DNA from: Rugalucina vietnamica
Lineage: Eukaryota; Mollusca; Bivalvia; Lucinida; Lucinidae
Length of the DNA stretch: 64,000 bases
Direction: 5' to 3'
NCBI GenBank assembly: GCA_964017185.1
Contig: OZ024882.1
Location: 40,087,988 to 40,151,987, forward strand
Shown here piece by piece: positions 17,854 to 32,845 of this stretch. Under the pieces are notes generated by a model. That model did no database searches. It worked only from the letters and a program-made list of their open reading frames with translations, and was not told where the DNA came from. The position numbers and the translations under genes are program-made. The number at the start of each line of letters is the position of its first letter. The first letter of the stretch is position 1.

Positions 17854-20800
17854 CTACAATACACAAATGGAATCATGGAATTTATAAAACGAGAATGGCA
17901 ATCTAAGTTTTCAGCAAATAAAAAGTTAAGAAACTAGCAATGGCCAGGATATAGGAAAAACAAACTGACAAATAGGTACTAATACAAAGAGAACAGATTA
18001 TATTCCGAGTAAATAGCTATTGTCTTAAAGATTGTCACTCCGTTACTTGAACATACTTCGACTGCAACCAGCATAAAATCGACATAAAACAAATAGAAAA
18101 TGACTTTTTTAAGATACAAGATTGGAAACGTAATAACATCGAAGCTTCCGTTTGCCACTACTACTGGGCAATGTAATGCAAAATCTTACCGATGCAAGCT
18201 TCATCCTCAGGCGGTTATTTTCCAGTTTCAAGCCCTCAATAGTTGCATCATGTTCTTTATTAGTGTCACCAGGCTTTGCTCCTTCTTCGACTAAAATAAA
18301 TATATACCATATTAAAGTATAGACGTCCAAATAGTGCCACGTATAATATGCAGCCCATAGCATCTGGAGGTAAAGCAATCAACCAAGATTTCTCAGAAAC
18401 AACATGTTTATCATAAATTAATATACTGAGCTTCATATTCAAACTGCATAATTGAAAATATATACGACATACAGCGCATTCTAATATAAAGCAAGAGTTA
18501 TATGAAGTTTGTCAGTAACAAGCTACCTTGCATGAGCCTAGAAGGAAATTCGTTTACCGTACATACATGCACTATTGTATAATGAAGTCTCGTGAATGGA
18601 TGTTTCCAGTATTCATTCATTTTGTTTTAAGAATTAAAATTGTATTGTATTATGCGGAAAAGGCATACATGTAATTTAGGAGTGCACAAACCTTCGATGC
18701 TGCTAATAATTGTAGGTTTGTGTGATTTCGGACTTGAAGAGGGGCCCACTGATGCTGTATGCACAGTTGGATTTGTCACAGAGTTTAAGGAAGGGTTCAG
18801 AAATCGCTCCCTGATTTTATTGCGCAGTTTTGTCTGAAAACAAAAACAGGACTGAGATAACAATGTGTATAACCATTGTTTACATATAATACATGTAGTT
18901 GACGCCTCTTACAGTAATAATCTATTCTATTTCTGTTCCTCACAAATAAAACATGCTGCAAATGCCGGAGCCTAGACAACTAGACCATTTATTCTACATG
19001 AAATGGACAACGCCGTGACTATCCATCGCTGGCAATGAAAATGATACTTTGAAAACTTTGTACCCTTAATTTATTATATGTGGTAGTACCACAACTGTAG
19101 AATATGGTACAAGTAGGCAACGATCAGGAAAAGGCGCGATCAGAAAGAGATTCCCACTCCAAAAATCGAGGTTGGAAAACAAATAAATTAAAAATCAGGT
19201 ACTTATACCATGAAAACATATCGTAAGCCGAATGAGCAGCTATTTTCCAAATAGGTGGCCACTCAGTTACCTAAACTTAACTAAAATATGAAAAGGTACA
19301 AGTAGGCAATGATCAGGAAATGGCGCGATCAGAAAGAAACCCCCACTCCACAGACCGAGGGGTGGGAAAAAACTAAAATGACACTTACGTACTTATATCA
19401 AGAAAACATATAGTAAGCCGAATGAGCAGCTATTCCCCAACAGGCGGTCACTCAGCTACCTGAACTGAACTAAAATATGAAAACGTAAATAAGGCTCAAA
19501 CAGCACAAAAATTCTACTCCAAAAGACAAAACAATTAGAACCACAACAGAAGCATCGCCTTGGAACGATCAGTAATAAAAGATGACCGGGGGGGGGGCTG
19601 AAATCGGTTTTACAGGGTTTTAAACACCAAGACATAAAACAAATAGAATCACCACAGATGTATCGCCTTGGAACGATCAGTAATATAAAATTACCGGCGG
19701 GCTTAAATCGATTTTACAGGTACCTAACCTCACTCTCAGCTTCACAACACTTAGTTGTTTGGCCCTCGTGGTGAATCTCTAACTCGTCAATAAATCATCA
19801 AGGACAAACCAAATCATGTTAACAACCATGATGAATCAAAAACGAGGACTCACAGATTTAGTAAGCTGCCCGACGAAGGAGATCCCTGGGCGCAAAATAA
19901 CTTTCTAACTCCGGAGCACCAGAACTGTAGACTAAGTACATTAATGTAGGGTAAATGTAGCGAAATGTAGGAACTGCCGCAGCAAACTGATTATCAGTTT
20001 CATATTAAATATAACTGTCAAATAGAAATTTTGCTTTCATCGAGCATCTAGATTATGGTTAACGTAATCAAAGATAACATGTAGTTTGTCACTATTTTTG
20101 ATCTTTCCATCATATACCAAAGAGCAAACAGATGAATCATTCTTATTCTATAACTATATGTAATATTTCTAATACTGTGACGAGATCGTATTTATAAACG
20201 CAACGAATCCTTTAAAGCAATAACAATTCATAGCAATATCAATTTCAGATAATAAATATGAATTAAAGCTTTTTTAATTCAATTCTGAACAGTTAGTACA
20301 TGACAAGCATAAAAGACATACAGGCATTTTATAAAAGACGACAACTCGAACAGGATTAAGAAAGTTGTAATCATACGATTCTTGTATTTTGTACAAAACA
20401 TTTGTTGAAACCGCACCGGTTTGAACTTGTGACTTTTTGAGTTTATTTTCGAGAGAAAAAAAGTAATTTTCCCGTAATTTCTACACTTATTAAAAGGTTA
20501 GCATCTTCCTGACACATTTTCACGACATGTATCACTGTGTATGTATCAGAGTATCCAGTTCTAATTCACATTATTTCATGTTTAGTGTATACACAGGCGT
20601 CTGCAAAGCAAAGCAAATTTATAGTAAAAGAATCTTACAGGAGTGTCAGGGATGGATAGACAAATACAATTTGGCATCACGAGCCTCAGCCGACTGATGC
20701 CAAATTGTGACCCAAGGGACAGATTTGTCTATCCATATCTTACACGCATCATAGATTCTTTTGTGGCAATACCTTATTTCAGCGACGCTTGATTTTCAAA

Positions 20801-23800
20801 ACATTTACATTGAAAAAACACTGCAATCGCGTCCGTCATTTTGAAATAGAACGTTTCTGACGTGTACGCTTAACGACGACGTTACCTGACGTCCTGTACA
20901 ACCAATGCTAAAAAGGAATTCGTGCACGCAGGTGCGCCTGGGGTAAGATAACAAGGGTGAGATAAAACAGAATTTCACTGGTGTTCAGTAGAGATAGGAA
21001 AATCCCAACCAGAGGGTCCACCCGTTTCAGTGGTTTCCCAGTGGTGGACCCGAGGGTTAGGATTTTCCTTTCTCCACTGAACACCAATTATGGATGTTTT
21101 TTTCTTACATACTCCGATTAAATTGATTTCACCGGTAACATCACCTGGTACCGTGATTTAACCCTGATGGCGTTGTGTATATCACGGATATGACGTCAAA
21201 TGTACATATAAATCGTTGTCAAAGTCAATAGATAAGAATTTTTAATTTGTTTTTATTTTAAAACGAGCGTGATTCAAGAATATTTGCTGTGAATTAAAAT
21301 CACTTTTGTCTAGATTTGGTGAACGCCATAGCTGAAAGCAGAAGCAACGATCGAATTATATCGCGTGTTTTTCTTATCGTGTATGAGCAATCAAGCCAGC
21401 AGTGTAAGATAAGATTTGTGCACCACCGATGACTACGGGAATAATTATTTCTTACATACCTCTATCATAAAGATAGAAAAATTCCGGTATTTTAGTGGTG
21501 GTTGATAATTCGATCTTACACTGCTGGCTTGGTTGCTCATACAAGATAAGAAAAGCACGCGACTAAATTCGATCTTTTCTAGCCCAAAGCAGCTGCTTGC
21601 AGCAATAATGTTCAACAAAACTAGACTAAATTGGTGTGAATTCATTGGGTATAATCTTGAATCACGCTCGTTTTCAACGAAAAACAAATTAAAACTGCAT
21701 CTCTTTTGACTTTGACAACGATTTATTTACATTTGACGTCATATCCGTAATAAACACTACTACGTCATCAGAGTTAAAGCACGGTACCAGGTTACTTTCC
21801 CGGTAAAATGAATTTAGGCCTAATCGGGGTATGTAAGAAAAAGAATCCATCAGTGGTGTTCAGTGGAGAAAGGAAAATCTCAACCCTCGGGTCCATCGTT
21901 CCAGTGGGAAACGAGGTTCCCACTGGAACGGATGGACCCTCGGGTTGAGATTTTCCTATTTCCACTGACCACCCGTGATGGATTCTATTTTTCTTACATA
22001 CCTTACATGAAAAGACCGATTTATCCCCTTATTTTCAGTGATTTTCTTAAACGTAGCAAAATCTATCTTGCACCGCTGTCACGTTTCTAATAAAGATAAG
22101 ACCAGAGGACCAATGGTCCTGTAAACGCTCACCTGAGACCTGAGATATATACATGTACCAATAAACTTGTTAGACTAGAATGGTACAATGCATGTATATA
22201 ACCCTAGGGCAGGGTCAGAATAACTCCTGGAGTCAATGTCTTTTTCAAATCATAAAATTTCAGTCCATTTGCCAATTAACTGCAAGGATTCTGCCACTTA
22301 ATTACATATTCCTATTTTTTCCCATTCCAATGCATGGGAGACCTAAGTTGTCCTTGCCGTAAAATAGGTCAAGGTCATCCCAGGGTCATGATTTATATAA
22401 ACTTTGTAGAGCTCCATTCCCAGATGCTTCACACCAAGTTTCAAAATCATAGGCCTTCTGGTTCTGAAGAAGATTTTTAAATGTTTTTGCTATTTATAGC
22501 CATGGCGGCCATCGTGGTCATGTGACGACCATTTATATAAACTTTCATTCCCCCTTCCCAAGGATGCTCCACATGAAGTTTGGCTTTGATTGGCCTAGCA
22601 GTTTCAGAGAAGAAGATGTTTGAATATTATGGTCATATACATGTAAATAGCTCCGGGGCAGGGGCAGACAACCCCTGGACCTAAAATATTTTCATAAGCA
22701 TAAATCTTCTGTCCATTTGCTTATTCCTAGCAAGTTTTCTGCCATTACATGACATTTTCCTATTTTTTTCCCATTCAAATGCATGGGCGACCTAAGTTGA
22801 CCTTGCCGTTAAATAGGTCAAGGTCATCCCAGGGTCACGATTTATATAAACTTTGTAGAGCTCCATTCCTAGATGCTTCATACCAAGTTTCAAAATCATA
22901 GGCCTTCCGGTTCTGAAGAAGAAGATTTTTAAACGTTTTTGCTATTTATAGCCATGGCCACCATCTTGGTCATGTGACCTTGTACATTTATACAAACTTT
23001 CATTCCCTCTTCCTAAGGATGCTCCACAAAAAGTTTGGCTTTGATTGGCCTAGCGGTTTCAGAGAAGAAGATGTTTCAATATTATGGTCATATACATGTA
23101 TATAGCCCCAGGGCAGGGGCAGACAACCCCCTGGGCCCAAAATATTTTCTTAAACATAAATCTTCTGTCCATTTGCTCATTTTTAGCAAGTTTTCTGCCA
23201 CTTAATTATATTTTCCTATTTTTTCCCATTCAAATGCATAGGAGACCTAAGTTGACCTTGCCGTAAAATAGGTCAAGGTCATCCCAGGGTCATGATTTGT
23301 ATAAACTTTGTAGAGCTCCATCCCCAGATGCTTCACACCAAGTTTCAAAATCATAGGCCTTCTGGTTCTGAAGAAGAAGATTTTTAAAGGTTTTTGCTAT
23401 TTATAGCCATGGCGGCCATCTTTGTCATGTGACCTTAACCATTTATATAAACTTTCATTCACCCTTCCCAAGAATGCTCCACATGAAGTTTGGCTTTGAT
23501 TGGCCCAGTGGTTTCAGAGAAGAAGATGTTTGAATATTATGGTCATATACATGTATATAGCCCCGGAGCAGGGGCAGACAACCCCCCAGGGGCTAAAATT
23601 TTCCATTAAGATTAATCTTCTGTCCATTTGCCTATTCCCAGTAAGTTTTACCCATTAAATAGCATTTTACCATTTTTTCCCATTTAAATGCATTGGCGAC
23701 TTGAGTTGACCTTGCCGTAAAATAGGTCAAGGTCATCCTAGGGTCATAATTTATATGAACTATGATGGGCCCACGTCCCCGATGCTACATACCAAGTTTC

Positions 23801-26800
23801 GTGGAAATCGGCCCACTGGTTCTGGAGAAGAAGATTTTTAGGGTTTTGCTATTTATAGCCATGGCGGCCATCTTGGTCATGTGACCTGGACCATTTATAT
23901 AAACTTTCGTTCCCCTTTCGGACGCCGGAGCATGGGTATACTATAAGCTCACCTGTTAGCCTTCGGCTCAGGTGAGCTAAAACGCAAGAGGCTAAATTCG
24001 ATCGTTTCTAGCCAAAGCAACTGCTTTCAGCAATGGTGTTCAACAAAACCAGACAAAACTGGCATGAATTCACAGCGAATGTTCTTGATTTACGCTCGTT
24101 TTAAGATAAAAACAAATAAAAACTACATCTCTATCGACTGTGACAACGATTTATTTACATTTGACGTCATTTCCGCAATATACACAACGTCACTAGTGGT
24201 AAAGCACGGTACCAGGTGGCGTTAACGGTGAAAGAAATTTAAACAGAGTATGTTAGAAAAAGAATCCATCATGGGTGTTCAGTGTAGAACCTCGGGTCCA
24301 CCGTTCCAGTGGGAAACTCGGCCAGCCTTGTTTCCCACTGGAACGGGTGGACCCTCGGGTTGGGAGTTTCCTAACTCCACTGGGCACCCATGATGGATTC
24401 TATTTTTCTCACACAGGGTAAAACGTAAGATTCTATTTTTCTCACACAGGGTAAAACGTAAGATTTCTCTATCTTGTATGCAAGAAATATGTATATCATG
24501 ACATATGTGTGAATGCCATGTGAATGAGAAAACATCGAAATTGGAGCCTTCCGAGTTAAGGAGACAATATTTTGCTTCTATAGCCAACAAAGCCTGTCAT
24601 GGCATTCGAGACAATATACACCAGATTAAAGGATTGTCTTATCTAAGTGATTATGGGGTCAATAAGCTCTACATGAATGGGGTCATATCTCGTCATATAA
24701 AGGAAATAAACGATAGGTACTGATACTGATTTTGATAACCCCTTCGTTGGCCTCTACCTGTAAGAAAAGAATACCTCTCCCAGGGTTTTTATCTGTTATC
24801 TACTCAGAGTCATAAGGGTGTTATGCATTCGAAAACATGTCTTTAAAAACTTTATCTTTCATTAATAAGCAGAATACAAACTTAACTTAAAGGTTAGGTC
24901 CATGAAAATGACATGTAGTCACAGAATCTAAAATTTTTATTTCCTTTTTTCAGGAGTTACTTATGCTTAATAACTAGGAGAAAAATATAAGGTGTCCCCG
25001 TATAACTAGGTCAGTAGTGTACGTAAAATGATTTGAGCCGCGACGCGAGAAAACCGGTCTTCGGGGTTTCCGACCAGGTCCGACACAAACCGGCCTGTAC
25101 AAGCTCAGAAAAGAGCTAGAAGCTTGAAATTTCGGATTTAAGTAGAAGAGGAATTGTACTATCCGAGTAGCGAAAACAAAGGCGCTGATCAGCTTCGCGG
25201 TTACCGCGAAGCTGATCTGCGCCTTTGTTTTCGCCTAGGCAAAAATCCGGTTTTGTCATGGCGCGGCTCATTTCTTTCCTAGAACAAGTGAAAAAATCAC
25301 ATTGGAATTTTCAGTTTAATATTTTAGTGCTTGTTTGTGTTTTCTGCTGCAGGTTATTATTCTTTTTGTCCTGCATAGTGCCTTGGGTTTGGATTCAATT
25401 GAAATGCAACACAATTTTATGAAACATGTGTTTTCCAGGTGAGCACAATGATTAAATATATAAAAGTTTTTATCATTTTTGTTAATAAAATCATCAATAG
25501 CCTGTCCCAGTAAGAACGTCACCGTCCGCCCCAGTGTGCTACATGATGCATATACAAAAATGGGGTCAGTTTTCTTGGGCTGAATAGAGCTGAGTAGACT
25601 CGAACCCTTGTATTGCGTAGGGAAATATTTCTGTCAATTACATGTAAGACATGAATGACAACATTTACCCTGAATATTCACTTACCTTAGGAATGAAGAG
25701 TATACAGAGACACATGGTGGTGCAGAACATGACTAGAGCTGACAGGAGAACAAAGTTTAGCGTGGTCTGTTCTGTTGGTAGTACATGGGCCAGTGGTACC
25801 CCGAACACACATACGATAACCACATTGTAGATACAGAACCCGATGTATTTAGAGTCATTTAGAACTAGAATAAATACAAGACAAAGGTACACTGGAGTCT
25901 AAGCCCTTTAAAATTATACAGTACTGTATAGAATCCAAAGATCATTCATCTTAAAATAACTCGTAAACTATTAACCTTAGATGAAAACTTGCTTTCATAA
26001 GCACATATAAGTCCATGCAATATATAGATTTTTCTTACAGTTAAAAACTTGACAAAATATTGAAAAGTCCTAGTAATAAAAATATTTTAATGGTTTCTCA
26101 ATATAGGCCCCACAATCTATGTTTAGAAGCAAAAAATAATAATCAGAAGCATAATAAAAATACCCCGTTTTTTATTTTTCCTGTATAAAAGCTGGGTATA
26201 AGGGGGCGGGGTATATTTACTGACGATACATTACAGGAATATTGCGATCCTGATGAAAAATGCCATTAAGACCAAAACTTACATCTAGAGTTGCTTAAGG
26301 ATGGCATACGGCAATACCTTGACCTTTGTGAATTGACTTTCAGAATAGAATTTCAGGATTGTGCGTTAACCCTGGAGTGAAATAATCTACCACACTAGAT
26401 ATAGTATACCTGGTACAGAGACGTGTCGTGTTTCCCATGCTAAGAACACACCGAATGCCAGTAGAAGTCCCTTGTATATATAGACAGAGATATACCAGTA
26501 GGTCTCGTTATGGTGATGACAGTACGTGTATACTTCAGAGATTATCACACTAACATTGCGGAAGTCCTGAGAAAATTATGATGTTTTTGAAATCCAGAAA
26601 AACATTATTTTCCGCATTTAAAACGGTATGGATTATCAATCTATACAGGGAAAACACTATTCAAGTTAGTAGATTAGATCGAGATTGCCTTTCAGTATGT
26701 CTGAAAGACACTAATTCAAAATAATAAGTTTCATTGCAGCTTATTTCAAGCAAATACTTAAGAAATGAGCTTCATTTTTCTATGAACCGCAGAGGGTGGC

Positions 26801-29800
26801 GTGCAAAGTGAATGAACCCCGTACATGATCGATAGTGCAGATCATATTTTCCTTTTGGTTCTTTGAGACCAGCCAGGATATTCTGAGAAAGCAGAAATTT
26901 ATTATCGGTGTAGATTCATTTTCTGACCAAAGTTTAACATATATTTGGTTCCATTTAGATGATACTAGTCTTTGTATCGACTACCCTGTTGAAAGTTTAA
27001 AATTATTGTAATTCTCTTTGGCTCCATGTTGCCAAATGTAAAGGGTCACCGACGAAGCTTAAATAGCCGAAACCGCGGTATGGCCCATCACCATTCTCAT
27101 TAATATATGCTCACTGCTATTATAAAATCTCTATTTTTCATTTATTTGCTATGACTGTAGCCGGTGTTGTGCCGTGTATCGGCCCTAAAATGTCTCGTAC
27201 ATCATCCATAGTGCAGCTTTGGTCCTTTGAGATCAGCGAGGATATTCCGAGAAATCAGAAATTTATTATCGGTTTGATTCATTTTTTAACAAACAGTTGA
27301 TATATATTTGGTTCCATTTGGATAAAACTAGCGTTTGTATCGATTACCTTGTTTAAAGTTTAAAATTATTGTAATTTATTTTGGTTCCATGTTGCCAAAT
27401 GTAAAAGGTCACTGACGAAGCCGAAACCGCGGTATGGACCATCAATTCCCATTCACATTGATACGTTCACTGCTCTTAAAGAATCTGCGGAACGGCATGA
27501 TGACGCCAATCACATGGGCGAGAGACACGCTTTTTTAACGTCGTTAGATCATGTGACGTCGCGTAACAAGATGTTGTTCATGGGACTATGAACCACATTT
27601 CAGTTCTATAGATGCAATAAGACTTTACATCAGAAATGTAAATATTATTCCATTAATGCCTTACAATGACTTTTAAATGCATTCATACTTAACACACTAT
27701 GACAACTCTGCATGCGATATAGTGGGTTGATTATCCGAGGCAATCAACGGTACCAAATATAACTGTCACAATGTTTGGTTTGGCGTTGAATGCAATGCAA
27801 CTGAATAGACGTTTTAATCAAATGAAATAATGAATGTTTACAAAAACATTAGCATTCCAGTGAGAACTGCTTTTCTTACATGTTTCAGTATATAAGTATT
27901 TGTTGAAAGTCTACCTTGATATTCCTGACGACGCTCTTTTTCTCTAACGCGTGTGTGATAGTCCACGGTACCAGTAATATACAGTCACAGAATAACAGGA
28001 AACCAATCACACCGTACAAGTGGTAGTCCATTATTACCTACAAACAATAAAAATAGTCATCTGACCGACCATCTGATTACTGGTTAATCACTTCTACAAT
28101 TGATTATGTCAAACCATCCATACATATAAGTTTTAATTGTAGGGTAGAAGCCATCGACCCGACATGACCAAGCTGTTACGTGGAACATAAGCAACTAATC
28201 AATCAAACAAATAAAATTTATTTATGATCGTATAATAAAAGTAAATGAATGACTTATATAATCAGATAATGAAAGGTTGTATAATTTACAACTATTTGCA
28301 CACAGAGCTGATGCATTTGTAAAATAATGCTAATAGCTACAGCAATAAGTATCGCAAACAATAATCTCTGTTCTCTATTCCCGCTTATAAAGTAGGAAGG
28401 AATGCATCATCACTAGATTAAATTTCAGAACGTTTCATGAAGTGTTCAACTCACCGTTTTCTTCAAACTGTTATCTCTGAACAGCTTGTGGACTCGCCAG
28501 GTCTTCGAAAATAAAGCCCCAAATAGAGAAGTAAATCCCAAACACATTGTCCACACACGAGCCTGAAACATATGGGCCTTCACGTGAGAAAAACAACAAT
28601 TTGCGGTCCCGACCAGGTCTAACACAAACCAGCCTGTATAGTCACAGAAGATTTCTAGAAGCTTGAAATTTCGGATATAAGAAGAGGGATTGCACTATCC
28701 GTATAGCGGAAACAAAGGCGCAGTTACTGTGAAGCTGATCTGCGTCTTTGTTTTCGCCCATGTATATTGTTGGTTATCTTATGCAAAGCGCTTATACCAA
28801 AAGGTAACTGCACCAAATTACAAGGAAACAATGGAGAGTAAAATGGCAGAGACTCTCAAAGGCAGTCATGTTTATGCTACATTTGTATCTTAAGGTTATG
28901 AACGCAATCAGAAACAGTCGATTCAAAACCATGAGAGAAAATTCCCCAAGCTCCCAATCGCTAGTTCGAAATGACGCACTTATGCATGGAAGAATGCTGT
29001 AAGGTTTAATGAATGGCAAGGCTTTTCCTCATCTTTTCATCTAGATTACAAGCAATTTTACTAAAACATGTAAGACATGTATCAGATGGTGCTTACCAAA
29101 ATGTTTCACTTAATTGTTGGATTTCAATGTTAAATTGGCTCTCTCTAGATTCTTAAAGATAATGAGTACATACCATGCACACAGTTTTCCCTGGTTCTTT
29201 CTCTAGAAGATGACCATAGTCTAATGATGAGATATAGACACACACGAATAACATGATACTGCCTAGGATCATGATATTGTTGATCTTAGGACTGGATAAC
29301 TTAATATAGCTGAAAGTAAATCGTGCTTATCACGCTCCAATATCATCAACGCATTTTGTCCTAGGAACTTCTCAAATTGTCAGCATACATGCACACTTAG
29401 GACAAAGGTATACCCGAAATGCTTTAAATGAAAGTGGGTCCTGGTTCTTCTACACATTCCATATAATTTCGTCTATATCGAAGCTGCAACTGCAACAAAG
29501 CTACGGCCACAATACGGTTGGTACGCCACAATAGCTAATAAATTGGTGATTGTGTATTATTGTAAAATCCCTAATTATTCATGTAAAAAACGACAATATT
29601 GATGATTATACATGTATTGACAATAATTATATTAGGGGAAGGTTAAGTAGAAGCTGTCCAGAACTTTTGGGACTTTCGTCTGACGTGAGTTACATGGATT
29701 ACCTGTTTTTCCGATAATAAATGTTGAAGGACAGAAATCCAATAGCCATAAAGCAACATATAGTGTTAGCGAGCAATATCAGCAACAGACACGGAATATT

Positions 29801-32779
29801 TGGCGCTATATCCACACGTTGATATATAAAACTGTCACGTGGTACAATACCATCTGAAAGAAAAACGATAAAAATACTTCAAATGGCAAGTACCAGTTGA
29901 CTGGAAGCAGCGAGTAACGTAAAATCGCTATGACCAGTCAACTGGCAGCAGCCATTCCGTTATAAAAGTTGTACATTTTAATCCTGATCTAATCGTGCAA
30001 CCGATCAGCACCCATCGCTTATGCTACATAAAGTGTTTTCTTCAAATACGTATAAACGGTAAACTGCTCGGTATCTCTTAGTCACGGTAACATCTGCAAA
30101 CGTACTAATAAGACAGTAACCGCTTCCTCTGACGTTAGACATTACATTTTATAATTCACACAGTTTAGAATCCTTCGCAAACTGTCAGGAAAGAACACGG
30201 AGTGTCCGATCATTGCCATTCAGCTTACAAAATTGGCAATAAAATGCATGTGTCGAGCATTGTTACATGTAGTTTCCAATTGTTCATCTTCCCGAATCTA
30301 GGCAAGAATAAAAGTTAAGGAAGAGTCTATTTACAGTCAACTGTCAGTAGCCAAAAAACGTTAAAATGGCTATTACCAGTCAACTGTCAGTAGCCAAAAA
30401 AACGTTAAAATATCTATTTACAGTCAACTGGCAGTAGCCAAAAATCGTTAAAATCGCTATTACCAGTCAACTGTCACTAGCCAAAAAACGTTAAAATGGC
30501 TATTTACAGTCAGACTTGAAATTTTATTATTGCTTGAAAAGTGTTTTGACTTTTGGTTCCTATCTTCTTTTCACCATTATGATAATGTGACAAATTAATT
30601 AAGCCTCCAATAACGGAACCCAGTCCTCATTGGTTTCGGCTAAATTCAAGTCAGATGACGGCCAGGCTGAAATTCGAATGAATGTTTATCGTTTAAATAA
30701 ATGCATTGCTAATCACGGTTTACAGCTGATCTCATGTCCGGGTACCACACTGTTCCTATACAAACTGTTCGGGGATTACCAGCAATTAGATCACGAATTG
30801 ACAACGGCTCGTATTGCAAAGCCGGAGAGAAAGAATGACTTGAAATAATGAGTATACAGTCATGACTAAATCTTAACGCAGAAATCAGCAGTTCGTTCCA
30901 CTAGTTAATGTACATGTATCTAGGACAATGTGAAGTGTCAGTTCCCAGTGGATGCTGCTAATATATACTGACGTCAATAAAAATGCCTTATCGAAAATCT
31001 TATTTATCACTCCAACCCAGACAAGATAAAACTTTAAGCTTATTGTAGTTGTCAATTTAGTTAACAAATGTGTAAATGTTGTGCACCATGCACACTTAAA
31101 GCGCAAATGACAAATTAATGACTAGTGACCTATGACTTACCCGGCCAAAGATGGTCTACAGGAACAAACCAGGTCAAAGTATCAGTGATCTCGTTGTATA
31201 ACGCTACATTGTGCCCTTTATCATCTGTAAATGTGAAAGAGTGAATCACACACGATTTTGCTTTTCCGTAAGTCAATGGGTTAAAACTTTTTCTTTTTTT
31301 TTTTCAAAAGGGTTTATGCAAATCAACAGTTCCGTGTTTTAGATAAAAAGGACATTTATAGAAACATCTGATACAAGAATAAGCTGTTACAAAAGCTTGG
31401 TCTAAGCTTCACATATATAAACCAGAGTGTCAAAGAATCTGATTTCATCGTGGTTCATGTAACTGAACACAAAATAAAAAAAAATCTGACTCAATTTAAC
31501 GGTTATACATGATAAATGCGAAATTTGATCAGGACCATGTTAATACTTTCCACTTCTGTGTACTAAAAAGCTTGATTTGATAGAGTGGACCTTCGAAAGA
31601 GCATTAAAAACTATGGTTCACTTTATTTGGCCTTTAATGTCAGAAAAGCTTTTTTTTCACTTCCTCTTTCCAAAGTCGATATACACTTTGGTCATGTCAG
31701 AATGTATGCGACGCCTTATCCTATCTAGGATATTAATTAGATTTAGTTTTTCCCACCTCGGTATTTGGAGTGGGAATTTCCTTCTGATTGTGCCTTTTCA
31801 TGATCATTACCTACTTGTACCTTTTTACATACAAACTTTGGCTTTATTTTTTGACAATAAACAGTGATTAACTGGAATTTCTGGTCGATAAAACCGGACA
31901 CGACAGGTGCGGCGCGGTAAAAGCTTTCATACATGACCATATAGCTTCACAACACTATCGGTTCATTTGATGATAGAATGTAATCATGTGACTGCCGTAA
32001 GTCATTCTGACTGTTCAATATGGTGGCTTAATTAAATATTAGATCGTCTACGCGCGTGCGCGTACACAATAAGCGTCATTCAATTTTAGATCACAAAAAG
32101 AAATTTAAATCAGGATGACTTAATATATGGATGTGAAGTCTGACTATATTGTATGATTAGCCGACCATATAAGGATCCAAGGATGTCCCATTTATTACAC
32201 AAGGGAACGGCGATGATAGTACAAAAAGCAAACACCATATTGCTAATGAAGAACCTTACTGAAATTCTGTTCAATATACGTTACGCCTATTCTGCCTCCC
32301 AACTCGTTGAAGGAAACTGGACCCTGAAACAATGGTACAATATGACCAAATACGCTTTATTCCGATATAATATTTTAGGTAGGAAATATATTAAGAGCAT
32401 CTGTCCAGCAGTGTTAATTTGCCCTTCAAGATTTTTACCGTATCATGAAAGGACGAGCCTAAGTGCGGATTCCGTTTCGTTATTATAAGATGTTGTTGGA
32501 CAGATACTATACTTAAGGAAACTTCCAACACAGACAGTAAACAATTTCTTGTAAAGACTTAATTACTTTAAAAATATTCTATTTTCTGCCTTTAAGCATA
32601 TGCTTATTATTATTCACATGATATGTGAAAATTCCAGATCAAAATGTGTATTTTTTTAAAAAAGAAAACAGTTTGTTAAACTTCAAAGGGCCAAAATTGA
32701 AAGACACAAAAATGGAGTGCAGAAATCGTAATTTCATCTGTCATGCTATAAACTGCTAAATACATTTTAAACACACACA

Positions 32780-32845
<66 letters not shown>

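Noticed and set aside
17665..17937. 90-codon plus-strand frame with protein-like composition
   Set aside because: It is the antisense of GABA-B-like exon 18, which has matching acceptor, phase and coiled-coil continuation on the minus strand.
24505..24723. 72-codon plus-strand frame in intron 15
   Set aside because: No motif, and it starts in sequence following a hairpin repeat; likely chance.
30331..30515. CRISPR-like array
   Set aside because: The units are adjacent tandem repeats without unique spacers, and the DNA is eukaryotic.
32153..32488. 111-codon plus-strand frame
   Set aside because: Antisense over GABA-B-like exon 8; no features of its own.
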